From contig QXXF01000006.1 of assembly GCA_009911365.1 (NCBI GenBank), positions 62,001-126,000 on the forward strand: a stretch of DNA of 64,000 nucleotides, given 5' to 3'. This stretch comes from Clostridiales bacterium. Lineage in GTDB: Bacteria > Bacillota > Clostridia > Peptostreptococcales > Anaerovoracaceae. Each line of letters begins with the position of its first letter. The first letter of the stretch is position 1. A model generated the notes under the pieces. That model did not search any database, was not told the origin of the DNA, and was given only the letters and a program-made list of their open reading frames with translations. Position numbers and translations under genes: made by a program. This document shows, in pieces, positions 24,673-33,187 of this stretch.

Positions 24673-25848
24673 TCATTTAATCTGTTTGGAGTCAAGAAAG
24701 CCAAAGAGCCATTGGCATGTTTTTTCTGTGGATTTTCCGTCACATTCCTTCATGAAGCGTTCACAAAAGGCGGCCCTCTGTTCTTCTGCCATGTTTTCTG
24801 CTCGTATCGAGTCCACTAACTCCGGCAATGTCTTCACCACATCACCATATACGTAATCAGAGAATGGGAAGTAAAGTCCCCTTCCGCCCTCGTACTCGTC
24901 CAAGTCGTGAACATAGTAGATGATGGGCTTGTTGGTAAGAAGGTATTCAAAAATTACAGATGAGTAGTCCGTGATCAGGGTATCTGCGATAAGCAGCAAG
25001 TCGTTGATGTCCCGAAACTCGGACACATCCAGATAAAAATCTGGATACGCACACAGATCGTAGGCTGCCGTCTTGTTGGCTTTCAAGTTGTTGTACGCAG
25101 CTGGATGCCACTTAAACAGAAACACATATTCCTCATGAAGCTGCTGATAAAGATAAGCCAAGTCCAGCTTTTCAAAATCATAAGCCGCATCCCGAATCTG
25201 TGTGCCCCGATAGGTGGGCGCAAATAGGATTACTTTTTTTCCATTCAGTATAGGATACTGCTGCCGCAGCTTTTCACGTTTTGTTTGTATGTAATCCTTT
25301 TGAAAAAAAATATCTGTCCTAGGGATTCCCGTGGCCTTCACCCGCTCTAAGGGGATGGAAAAAGCCTCCGCATAGCAAGAACGTATAGATTCCGCACTCA
25401 CGATGGCTTTTGCGTACCGTCTGTAGCCAGTATGGATCTTAATCTGTTCCGAAGTATTGGACTGCCTGCTGAAGGCAAACTTTTTGTAAGCGCCCGCACC
25501 GTGCCATAGCTGGCAGATCTGCTGCTCTTTCCGAAGCTTCATGAAAGCAGTGTAATCCAAAAAATCCTCTAGCAAAATATATCTGGAAGTAGCCAGGTAA
25601 TAGGCCAGCTTCAAATAAGCAGCCAAGCTTCTTCGATACCTTCTGTCTTCTTTCAGATCCATCACTTTATCAAAGCTCTTTGGTAGATAATCGTAAACGA
25701 ACTTCAGGTTTCCGCCCAGCTCCGCCCGCACGTCTGAGGCAAAGAGCACTCGCTTCGGCTTCACTTTAGTCACAGCGGCGCAAAGTCGATTTACCACCAT
25801 AAAGGGCACAATCCTACTGCCTGTCCTGATTTTACGTATCAATCCCAT
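24673..25848 (-). CDS. CDP-glycerol glycerophosphotransferase family protein
   Basis: A 391-residue peripheral-membrane transferase of the TagB/TagF superfamily, which adds polyol-phosphate units to a teichoic-acid chain. Diagnostic motifs in order are QLWHGAGAYKKFAF, GIPRTDIFF, LFAPTYRGT, FKWHPAAYNN (catalytic His-Pro) and LITDYSSVIFEYLL. It is a single-domain (TagB/TarB/TarK-length) member without the N-terminal extension of TagF. It follows the 586-residue homologue by 12 bases and is the last gene of the operon, before a terminator. Whether it acts as primase, glycerol- or ribitol-phosphate polymerase cannot be told from motifs. Confidence 0.9.
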   Translation of the reverse strand: MGLIRKIRTGSRIVPFMVVNRLCAAVTKVKPKRVLFASDVRAELGGNLKFVYDYLPKSFDKVMDLKEDRRYRRSLAAYLKLAYYLATSRYILLEDFLDYTAFMKLRKEQQICQLWHGAGAYKKFAFSRQSNTSEQIKIHTGYRRYAKAIVSAESIRSCYAEAFSIPLERVKATGIPRTDIFFQKDYIQTKREKLRQQYPILNGKKVILFAPTYRGTQIRDAAYDFEKLDLAYLYQQLHEEYVFLFKWHPAAYNNLKANKTAAYDLCAYPDFYLDVSEFRDINDLLLIADTLITDYSSVIFEYLLTNKPIIYYVHDLDEYEGGRGLYFPFSDYVYGDVVKTLPELVDSIRAENMAEEQRAAFCERFMKECDGKSTEKTCQWLFGFLDSKQIK

Positions 25849-25860
25849 AAATATTTCCCC

Positions 25861-27621
25861 TTATAACTGCTCCATGATCAGTTCTACCACCCGCTCTGTG
25901 GATTTTCCATCTAAATGATCAAAGTATGTCTCTGCGAAAGGTTTGACCTTTTCCTGTTCAAAATCTTGTTCCTTGATGGCCTGAATCAATTCTTCCTGGG
26001 TAAAGACCTTTTTCCCAGGCACAGTCGGTCCGAAATCAAAATAAAAATCCCGATCCCTGGTATATTCCACTAAGTCATAAACATAAAACAGCATCGGCAG
26101 ATTCAAAAGAGACGCCTCGAAAATTAGGGACGAATAGTCGGTGATCACCAGGTCAGACACAAAGAGCAGGTCATTGATCTCTGGAAAACTGGACATGTCC
26201 AAAATATGATCCTTGTAGGTCTCTGGGATCATCATTTTCTCTCGCACAAAAGGATGCTGTTTGATGAGAATGGCATATTCCCCGCCTAACGCTTCATAAA
26301 CCTTTCCTGGCAAAAACTGCTCCATGGGGTAATAAGCGGACTCTTTCCCATTGCCTCGAAAAGTAGGCGCAAAGAGCAGGATCTTCTTTTCCCGCAGATG
26401 CGGATATTGTTCGTAAAATTCTTTCCTCACCTGCGCTGCGTAATCAGGGTCAGAAAACACGTCTGTCCTAGGAACGCCAGTGGCTTTTATGGCTCTCATA
26501 GGCAGACCGAACCCTTGTGCGTACCAAAGGCGCACATTGCTGGAGCTGACGGCCACATAATCGTAATTTCTATGGGCCTTGGAAGCCTGGGTAGGCGCAC
26601 CCGGCCTTCCAATCCTGGAAAAACCAAAGGTCTTGAAAGCTCCGCAGGCGTGCCACAACTGGATCAGTTTCGTAGACTTTTTCAGCTTGATGGTATACAT
26701 GGAAGGGACATATTCATCTACCAGCACCACCTGACTAAAGGCGCAAGCTTTGCAGAAATCTGCGATGTCCCGATAGGTCATCCGCTCCACGGTTTTCGTA
26801 TTGAGGAACGGCCGGACCTTCACATCAGGATGCTTTGCTTTCAGTTCGTTGTACACAAATTTAAAGTTGCCTTCCAGACTGGTATTCCTTTGGGAAACAA
26901 AAGCCACGGATTTTTCCTTTTTCGGAAACTTGCACAGGCCATAGTAAGCAATCCGCAGCATGGCTTTTTTCAGCCGCCTAAGGATGCGATTGTATTTATC
27001 AAATAGTCTGTCTGAAAAAGTCAGCGGCATCCTGTCAGCTTTTTTCTCATAGACCTTCCTCCGCTTTCCCTCAAAAAGTACGATTCCAAACAGAGAAGCC
27101 AGCAGCTCCACGATTCCCCACGGCAAGCTGATGATGCCTCCTACCAAAAGCAGTCCATGGGTCCTGGCTCTTTTCAGCCTTATCCGCAGGCGTTCCCACA
27201 TGGATTCTTCCATATGTAAAGGGCTGAAAGAAAAACCGTTTCTTCCAATCACCTTGACTTCATATTGATTCCACCGCTGGATGATATCGCGATGATCCAA
27301 GTGAAATTCCACCTGTTTCTGCCGGTCCCCACCGCAGATCAGATCCATATGGAGTGTGAAAGGGAGGTTGGCTTCCCTAGTGCTCCAAAAAATACGATCC
27401 AAAAAACAATAAAATCCTCCTTGGAATCTACATCTTCCTTCGGAGTCATACTGCACGTCCGTGAGGCGAAGGGTGAAGCTGCGGTCTTCTTTTCCATTGT
27501 CAAACCAAAGAAGAACTCTTGGTTTGACTTGGCTATCGCAGTCATACACTGTCCCCTCCACTGCCACGAACATGATCATTTCACAAATGCCAAAATGAAC
27601 GACTTTGATTTGTTGTTTCAT
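25861..27621 (-). CDS. CDP-glycerol glycerophosphotransferase with N-terminal extension
   Basis: A 586-residue TagF/TarL-like transferase. Residues 1 to about 150 form a beta-rich domain of the kind found at the N-terminus of some polyol-phosphate polymerases. A hydrophobic patch (about 155-180) follows, then the catalytic domain (about 230-580). This has QLWHACGAFKTFGF, GVPRTDVF, LFAPTFRGN, IKQHPF and VITDYSSLIFEASLL. The length is close to TarL and TarF-type polymerases. The ATG at 27621 overlaps the upstream stop by four bases and has GGAGAT before it. With TarI and TarJ in the same operon, ribitol-phosphate polymerase is a reasonable but unproven role. Confidence 0.9.
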   Translation of the reverse strand: MKQQIKVVHFGICEMIMFVAVEGTVYDCDSQVKPRVLLWFDNGKEDRSFTLRLTDVQYDSEGRCRFQGGFYCFLDRIFWSTREANLPFTLHMDLICGGDRQKQVEFHLDHRDIIQRWNQYEVKVIGRNGFSFSPLHMEESMWERLRIRLKRARTHGLLLVGGIISLPWGIVELLASLFGIVLFEGKRRKVYEKKADRMPLTFSDRLFDKYNRILRRLKKAMLRIAYYGLCKFPKKEKSVAFVSQRNTSLEGNFKFVYNELKAKHPDVKVRPFLNTKTVERMTYRDIADFCKACAFSQVVLVDEYVPSMYTIKLKKSTKLIQLWHACGAFKTFGFSRIGRPGAPTQASKAHRNYDYVAVSSSNVRLWYAQGFGLPMRAIKATGVPRTDVFSDPDYAAQVRKEFYEQYPHLREKKILLFAPTFRGNGKESAYYPMEQFLPGKVYEALGGEYAILIKQHPFVREKMMIPETYKDHILDMSSFPEINDLLFVSDLVITDYSSLIFEASLLNLPMLFYVYDLVEYTRDRDFYFDFGPTVPGKKVFTQEELIQAIKEQDFEQEKVKPFAETYFDHLDGKSTERVVELIMEQL

Positions 27622-28970
27622 AGAAATCTCCTGAGTCTTTTTATGATTCGTTTTGACACTTTCCTTCTTTCATCGCTAAGTTCCCATCGCAGCTCTGCGT
27701 TGCGATCCACTAAATATCTGAAATACGCCTCTCTTCGGCGCATCTGTTCCTCTGAATCTTGCAGGATCAGCGGCGTAACTGGCGGTTCCAGTTCCAATGC
27801 TTCCACTTTTTTGTCAAACGGCAGCTTTTCCGGCACATTTCCCCCATCATATACGGTTTCCACTCCATTTTTGTGGAGGAAATCCAGATAATGGCCGAAC
27901 CGTTCTTCATGTCCCTGATGGATCGTATCAAAGTCAGTGGCTTCATAGATATCCGAAAGACTGGTAGTTTCCTTAATATCCTTGGCCAACATATGCGGAA
28001 TCCTGTGATATTCCGCCAACTCTAAAATCCGGGAATCTGAAGCGAAAATATAGCTTGGCGTGCCAGCCAGGACCCCTGCGATGTTGCCATGGATCCGGCT
28101 GCCAAAGTTGAGCGTGGCCTTGCTGAGAAAGTCCAGCCACGTAGGCACATTGACGAATCCCCGCACTTTGTCCTCCTGAAAACACGCATCCAAATAGTGT
28201 TTTGGATAATTGCCCGGCACCTTTTTGTTTTCAGGTTTCCCTGCGTCCAGCGGGAGTCCTGCGTAGAGCAGTCTGAAATCAAAGGTGTTTTGCGGGATAA
28301 AATAATGGTTCGGGAATTCCTCTTGGCATTTTTCTAAGAACCCGTGGAGCTTTTTGGGAAGCTTCACTTTGCGATTGACACAGACCATGGAATCGGATGT
28401 CAATTCTCTGCGGTTGACCTGAGGCAGCTTGCTTCCAAAGGTGAACATAGAAGGGCATCCTATGATCGTGAAATCCGTTTCTTCCCGAAATCCCAAATGT
28501 TTCAGGTAGTTTGCCGTGATTTCGCCCCGCACACCCATGATCGCAGACTTATCCAAGACCGCTTTCACAAATTTTTTTGCCTGCTCGTCAAATTCGTGTG
28601 TGGCATTGCCCTTCGCATCCACGCTATCCTGCAGTCCAATGCCTACTACAATGCACGGAATCTTCAGCTTTTTGATGAAGTCTGTCATGCGCTCCAATTC
28701 ATTGCTAAAAGATATGCGAAAGGCATTGGCCAATGGGATCAGGAAACAATCGTACTGTTCATTTAATTCCTGAATCCGCTTTTGGGAATTGTGCTGCATG
28801 TCTATGATCGAATCGATCTGGCCTTCCTCATCAGTCATCAGAGTCCTGCATAAACTGTATGGGAAAAACATGTTGCCCGCATTAGTGCCAAACTTATTTT
28901 CTGCCACGATTTGAAAGGTGTCCAGGTTTTCCAAAGGCAGCATGGCTGCCCGCATTAGAATCCGCTTCAT
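27618..28970 (-). CDS. Polysaccharide pyruvyl-transferase family protein
   Basis: A 450-residue cytoplasmic protein with features of the PF04230 family, which adds pyruvate ketals (or in some members transfers other groups) to surface polysaccharides. Supporting segments are FGTNAGNMFFPYSL near the N-terminus, GVRGEITANYLKHLG and the C-terminal FGSRIHGNIAGVLAGTPS, typical of the second Rossmann half. The start at 28970 overlaps the tarJ stop (ATGA), so the upstream ATG at 28988 is rejected. The C-terminus (about 360-450) has a predicted helical tail rich in Glu/Arg. It would modify the polymer made by its neighbours. Confidence 0.78.
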   Translation of the reverse strand: MKRILMRAAMLPLENLDTFQIVAENKFGTNAGNMFFPYSLCRTLMTDEEGQIDSIIDMQHNSQKRIQELNEQYDCFLIPLANAFRISFSNELERMTDFIKKLKIPCIVVGIGLQDSVDAKGNATHEFDEQAKKFVKAVLDKSAIMGVRGEITANYLKHLGFREETDFTIIGCPSMFTFGSKLPQVNRRELTSDSMVCVNRKVKLPKKLHGFLEKCQEEFPNHYFIPQNTFDFRLLYAGLPLDAGKPENKKVPGNYPKHYLDACFQEDKVRGFVNVPTWLDFLSKATLNFGSRIHGNIAGVLAGTPSYIFASDSRILELAEYHRIPHMLAKDIKETTSLSDIYEATDFDTIHQGHEERFGHYLDFLHKNGVETVYDGGNVPEKLPFDKKVEALELEPPVTPLILQDSEEQMRRREAYFRYLVDRNAELRWELSDERRKVSKRIIKRLRRFL

Positions 28971-30004
28971 TCTGCTTCCTTCTCCCAAATCATCACAGTT
29001 TTTCCACCTGGCATGGCAGCATCCGCTTCAAAGGCAGCGTTCATGTCCTCCATGGTGCGGATGGTGACGATTTCTCCAACGATCTTTTTCATTTGCTCTG
29101 CTACATCTGGTTCGCAGCGATACAAGTCCAGCAGATCGCGGAAATCGTCTACCCCGCATCTGCTGCTTCCAAAAATACGCAGTCCCTTTTCCAACACCAT
29201 TCTCGTGTGGATCGGTACCAGTTCTTCAGAAACACCCATGATAGCGATAGTCCCCTCTGGGTGAATGAAGTCGATGATCTGATTGATAGCGATTCCTGAG
29301 GCGGCGTTTCCCACACACTCGAAAGCGTGATCCACTCGCAAATCTTCGGGAATGCTGCCGCAGTTGTAAACGCCGTCAGCAAAGGTAAAATCCTTCATCT
29401 TGGTCTCGTCAATGCCAAAGACGCAGACTTCATACTCTGGAAATCTGGATTTCAATAACAGAGACGTGATATACGCCAGGTTTCCATCTCCCCATACGCC
29501 GATCCGGTTTCTCCTAGCATGGGAAAAGCGGTCGAACCGATTGATGGTATGGTAACTGACCGCAGCCAGCTCCGTGAAAGCCGCTACCGTGGTGTCCACG
29601 CCTTCCGGCAGGGGAACTAGACGGCTTCGCTCCATATCAATGACATCCTGCATGAAGCCATCGAATCCGCTGGCCCGAAACTTGCTGCTGCGCAAATAGT
29701 TTTCTGCGATGATCTCATCTTCTTCCACTGGTGTGTTGGGCACCATGGCGACCAACATGCCCTCCTGGAATTCCCCTTTTGGGTCCCGCAGCACTTCTCC
29801 AATGCCTTCGTGGATCAGAGCCATGGGCAATTTTTTTGCCAGTACCTCAGGCGCTCTCTGCCCCTGATAATATCGCTGGTCCGCATGACAGATAGATAAA
29901 AACCGAGGGCGCACTAGCACCGCGTCTGTGTTTTCATCAATCTGGGTTGTTTTCTCTACAAAACTGCCTGGCTTTACCAAGCTATAAATTCTGTTTTTTA
30001 TCAT
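28967..30004 (-). CDS. tarJ: TarJ-like ribulose-5-phosphate reductase
   Basis: A 345-residue zinc-dependent medium-chain dehydrogenase-like enzyme. TarJ reduces D-ribulose 5-phosphate to D-ribitol 5-phosphate with NADPH for CDP-ribitol synthesis. Seen here are an N-terminal catalytic segment with FLSICHADQRYY (zinc-binding Cys and nearby Asp), ALIHEGIGEVL with the His-Glu pair, and the nucleotide-binding fold around IGVWGDGNLAYIT. The IspD-like cytidylyltransferase gene directly upstream overlaps it by four bases, exactly the tarI-tarJ pairing, which makes the assignment stronger than sequence alone. Confidence 0.87.
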   Translation of the reverse strand: MIKNRIYSLVKPGSFVEKTTQIDENTDAVLVRPRFLSICHADQRYYQGQRAPEVLAKKLPMALIHEGIGEVLRDPKGEFQEGMLVAMVPNTPVEEDEIIAENYLRSSKFRASGFDGFMQDVIDMERSRLVPLPEGVDTTVAAFTELAAVSYHTINRFDRFSHARRNRIGVWGDGNLAYITSLLLKSRFPEYEVCVFGIDETKMKDFTFADGVYNCGSIPEDLRVDHAFECVGNAASGIAINQIIDFIHPEGTIAIMGVSEELVPIHTRMVLEKGLRIFGSSRCGVDDFRDLLDLYRCEPDVAEQMKKIVGEIVTIRTMEDMNAAFEADAAMPGGKTVMIWEKEAE

Positions 30005-30708
30005 ACATTCTCTCCTAACAGGGATTCCGCCAGCTGTAAGTCGGACGGATAAGTGATCTTCACGTTATAGGTTTCCCCCTTTACCAGCGCTACATTCCTT
30101 CCTTTAATAACAAATACCTTCGCAGCGTCCGTAAGGATCTCCTTTTCATGATCTGTCAGGCCCAGATAAAGATCCCTGAATTCTTTGGCTTTAAAGGATT
30201 GCGGCGTCTGCCCCTGGTATAAATGAGCCCGATCCGGCACATGGGAAATACGATCACCATCCAGACTTTCCACAATAGTGTCCGTGGCCGGCACCACAGT
30301 GTCACATGCGCCTTTTTCCCGCACAGCTATAATGTTGTCCTCAATGATCCGTTTTGTGACCAGAGGCCGCACTGCGTCATGGGTCAGGAGGATGGTGTCA
30401 TCCTCCAGACCATATTGCTCGTCAATATAGGAAATGGCGTTCATAATGGTATCGTTTCGCATCGCGCCGCCTGAGATGACAGCTGCCTGCTCCGAGGTCA
30501 CGCCATATTCCTCAAAAAGCACCTGGGTATAGTCGATCCAGTCTTCCGGGCAAAGCACGATGACCTTGTCCAGCTTTTCGCAGGCAGTGAACGTCTCCAC
30601 AGTGTGGATGATGATGGGCTTTCCGCCTACTACCAAATACTGCTTTGGCTTTTCTACGTTTCCCATGCGAGTACCGATCCCGCCCGCCAAAATGGCTCCA
30701 AATATCAT
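30001..30708 (-). CDS. tarI: TarI-like ribitol-5-phosphate cytidylyltransferase
   Basis: A 235-residue nucleotidyltransferase of the IspD superfamily that makes CDP-ribitol (or, if misassigned, CDP-methylerythritol). The N-terminal nucleotide-binding loop is AILAGGIGTRMGNVEKPKQY. Downstream motifs are LLTHDAVRPLVT and the C-terminal NVKITYPSDLQLAE, which matches the IspD/TarI KIT-x-P-D-L pattern. Its coupling to tarJ and location in a polyol-phosphate polymer operon favour TarI. The start ATG 30708 follows AAAAAGGAGAC, and a cluster of secreted proteins lies 27 bases upstream. Confidence 0.88.
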   Translation of the reverse strand: MIFGAILAGGIGTRMGNVEKPKQYLVVGGKPIIIHTVETFTACEKLDKVIVLCPEDWIDYTQVLFEEYGVTSEQAAVISGGAMRNDTIMNAISYIDEQYGLEDDTILLTHDAVRPLVTKRIIEDNIIAVREKGACDTVVPATDTIVESLDGDRISHVPDRAHLYQGQTPQSFKAKEFRDLYLGLTDHEKEILTDAAKVFVIKGRNVALVKGETYNVKITYPSDLQLAESLLGENV

Positions 30709-30735
30709 AGTCGCGTCTCCTTTTTTCTTTCAGGC

Positions 30736-31905
30736 TTATTTCCACTTCAAATCATAATAACCCGAATCGCCTTTTGTTTTGTTGTATACTTTTACATAAT
30801 ACGTCCCCTTGGTCAGACGGACGTACTTTGTCTTGCTGCGAACACCACCGTCAGTCTTGCTGATCTTCTGCTTTGTTTTTAGCTTCTTGCCTTTCTTGTT
30901 ATAAATGTCAAAGTAGCATTGATCGGAAAATCTGTTTCTGACAAAGAATTTTACCTTTCTAGTCTTCGTTACTTTGACCTTATACCAGTCACTGGTCTTC
31001 TTTCCTGGTAGAATATATCCCTTCACTGTCTTGTTTTTCTTGACTGACACCGCTTTTTTTCGAGAAGTGCCGCTCTTTTCTTTTATCTCGGAGTTGGTTA
31101 GCCGTATGCGGTGAGGGCGGGCATCCTGAGGTGGCACATCTATAGCTGTCCGCAAATAATACGTTTTTCCTTTCTGGACACCAAAGGTTAACGGATAAGG
31201 ATATCCTATATCATATGATCTGCCATACTGACCAGAGAGACGTTTTTTATTTTGATCCAGCAAAGAGAACGTGGCTTCATTTTCTGCCGCGGGGCTAAAG
31301 ACAACGGAAACATAACCTGACTTGGTAGCTGTAAATTTAAAGTCCTGATATTTCTTGTCATAGCTGCCGCCAAACACGTAGGTTTTCCCCAGTTCCAAAG
31401 TTCGATCCGTTGCTGGATAAAATGCTGCTTGTAAAATCTTTTGGGACTGGAAGTTGTCCGCATTATTGACCAGGGCTAAATAATACTTGTCATATGCTTT
31501 TCCATTTCCATAAAAGGTGCTCGTACCATCCTCTAAACTGCTCCAGCGTCTCGTGACCCACTTCCTATTGGTGTTCCAATCGCCGTTATCTGCCTTCACA
31601 AAATCTTTGGTTTCATCAAAAACCATCTCTGTGCCTTTTGATCCGCTGAGCGGAGAAAGCGTCACAACCAGCGTTCCTGGCTGTGGCAAAGTAAATTCGT
31701 AGATTTTTCCCCGGTAATTCTTGGAGACCACTGGATCTTGGTCCGTAATCTCCACTGGGTTTTTTTGAGCCGTCTCCCCTTCAAAAGCCAGCACATCTAA
31801 ATCCACTGGAATCGGCTGTCCGTTTCCATCTGCCGCCGCAGTCACAGGCACGACAGTTATCATCATCAATAGGGCTACCGTCACTGCGATGATTCTTCTT
31901 TTCAT
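30736..31905 (-). CDS. Secreted tandem-paralogue protein, copy 1
   Basis: A 389-residue exported protein of unknown function. It has a signal peptide (about 1-25, MKRR start and cleavage near VTAAADG). Two beta-sandwich-like segments resemble bacterial pre-peptidase C-terminal (PPC) domains: one around YRGKIYEFTLPQPGTLVV (about 65-85), the other over the last 110 residues with a Lys-rich WYKVKVTKTRKVKFFV and VRLTKGTYYVKVYNK pattern. A short linker (GTSRKKAVSVKKNK) precedes the C-terminal domain. No catalytic residues or sorting motif are visible. It is the last of three paralogues lying between the transferase gene at 34453 and tarI. A role in binding the envelope polymer is inference. Confidence 0.82.
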   Translation of the reverse strand: MKRRIIAVTVALLMMITVVPVTAAADGNGQPIPVDLDVLAFEGETAQKNPVEITDQDPVVSKNYRGKIYEFTLPQPGTLVVTLSPLSGSKGTEMVFDETKDFVKADNGDWNTNRKWVTRRWSSLEDGTSTFYGNGKAYDKYYLALVNNADNFQSQKILQAAFYPATDRTLELGKTYVFGGSYDKKYQDFKFTATKSGYVSVVFSPAAENEATFSLLDQNKKRLSGQYGRSYDIGYPYPLTFGVQKGKTYYLRTAIDVPPQDARPHRIRLTNSEIKEKSGTSRKKAVSVKKNKTVKGYILPGKKTSDWYKVKVTKTRKVKFFVRNRFSDQCYFDIYNKKGKKLKTKQKISKTDGGVRSKTKYVRLTKGTYYVKVYNKTKGDSGYYDLKWK

Positions 31906-31962
31906 TTTGATTCCCCCTTTACTGCTCCAAATTTGCCTTTACTGCATTTTAGGCCTTATCGC

Positions 31963-33129
31963 TTATTTCCACTTTAATTCATAAGCACCTGAATCGCCCT
32001 TTGTTTTGTTATACACTTTTATATAGTACGTTCCTTTGGTCAGACGCACGTACTTTGTCTTGCTTCGGACACTGCCATCAGTCTTGCTGATCTTCTGCTT
32101 TGTTTTCAGCTTCTTGCCTTTCTTGTTATAAATGTCAAAATAGCATTGGTCGGAAAATCTGTTGCTGACGAAGAATTTCACCTTCCTCGTTTTCGTCACT
32201 TTGACCTTGTACCAGTCTCCGGTCTTCTTGCCTGGCAGTATGTATCCCTGCACTGTCTTGTTTTTCTTGACGGAGACCGCTTTCTTCCGGGAGATACCAC
32301 TCTTTTCTTTTACTGCGGAATTGACTAATCGTATCCGGTTAGGACCACCCATAGGAATATGCTCAAAATCCACTATCAGATAATAAGTTTTCCCTTTTTG
32401 AACACCAAATGTCATGGGATAAGGATATTTTACATCATGAAATCTATCATATTGACCGGAAATAAGCTTTCTATTTTGATCCAACAAATAAAATATGGTC
32501 TTGGATTCTGTTGAGTAGAATGAGTCAACAGAAACATAGCCTGATTTGGCGGCTTTAAATTTAAAAGAGTGAGATATTCCAGAACTATCGCCAAACACAT
32601 AGTTTTTCCCAAGTTCCAATGTCCTGTCCGCTGACGGATAAAATGCTGCTTGCAGGGATGCCTGGGATTTGAAGCTATCAGCATCATTTACAATTGCTAA
32701 ATAAAATTTATTCCCTGCCTGCCCACTTTCTGAAAATTCATTCTCACGATCACCTAAATCACTCCATATCCTGCTAATTGACTGTCTGTTCGTGTTCCAA
32801 TCCCCATCATTTGCTTTGGAAAAATCTTTAGTTTGATCGAAAATCATTTCTGTTCCGCTTGACCCTTTAATTGGAGAAAGCTTTACGACCAGTGTTCCTG
32901 CCTGTGGCAAGGTGAATTCGTAAATTTTCCCCCGATAATTTTCCCAGACCACAGGATCTTGGTCCGTGACCTCTACTGGGATGATCGAAGGACTCTGCTC
33001 TTGGTAAATGAGTTCTGGCACTTCCACTGGAATCGGCTGCCCGTTCCCATCTGCCGCTGCCGCAGTCACAGGCACAACAGTCATTATCAGCAGCAAAGTT
33101 AACGTTACTGTGATTATTCTTCTTTTCAT
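31963..33129 (-). CDS. Secreted tandem-paralogue protein, copy 2
   Basis: A 388-residue exported paralogue of unknown function. It has a signal peptide (about 1-25) and the same two PPC-like beta-rich domains. It is a mosaic. Its first about 60 mature residues (GQPIPVEVPELIYQEQSPS onward) match copy 3 almost perfectly, while its last about 110 residues match copy 1 almost perfectly (including SDQCYFDIYNKKGKKLK). The central third differs from both. The start is set by AAAGGAGGAAAG before ATG 33129. About 50 bases of the 3' flank are conserved with copy 3, so the duplication unit includes intergenic DNA. Confidence 0.82.
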   Translation of the reverse strand: MKRRIITVTLTLLLIMTVVPVTAAAADGNGQPIPVEVPELIYQEQSPSIIPVEVTDQDPVVWENYRGKIYEFTLPQAGTLVVKLSPIKGSSGTEMIFDQTKDFSKANDGDWNTNRQSISRIWSDLGDRENEFSESGQAGNKFYLAIVNDADSFKSQASLQAAFYPSADRTLELGKNYVFGDSSGISHSFKFKAAKSGYVSVDSFYSTESKTIFYLLDQNRKLISGQYDRFHDVKYPYPMTFGVQKGKTYYLIVDFEHIPMGGPNRIRLVNSAVKEKSGISRKKAVSVKKNKTVQGYILPGKKTGDWYKVKVTKTRKVKFFVSNRFSDQCYFDIYNKKGKKLKTKQKISKTDGSVRSKTKYVRLTKGTYYIKVYNKTKGDSGAYELKWK

Positions 33130-33187
33130 GTTTCTTTCCTCCTTTACTACACCAAATTTGCTTTTACTGCATTTTAGATCTTATCGC

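Noticed and set aside
27265-27891. Plus-strand frame of over 200 codons across two minus-strand genes
   Set aside because: It crosses the boundary of two well-supported genes and has no domain; it is a shadow frame.
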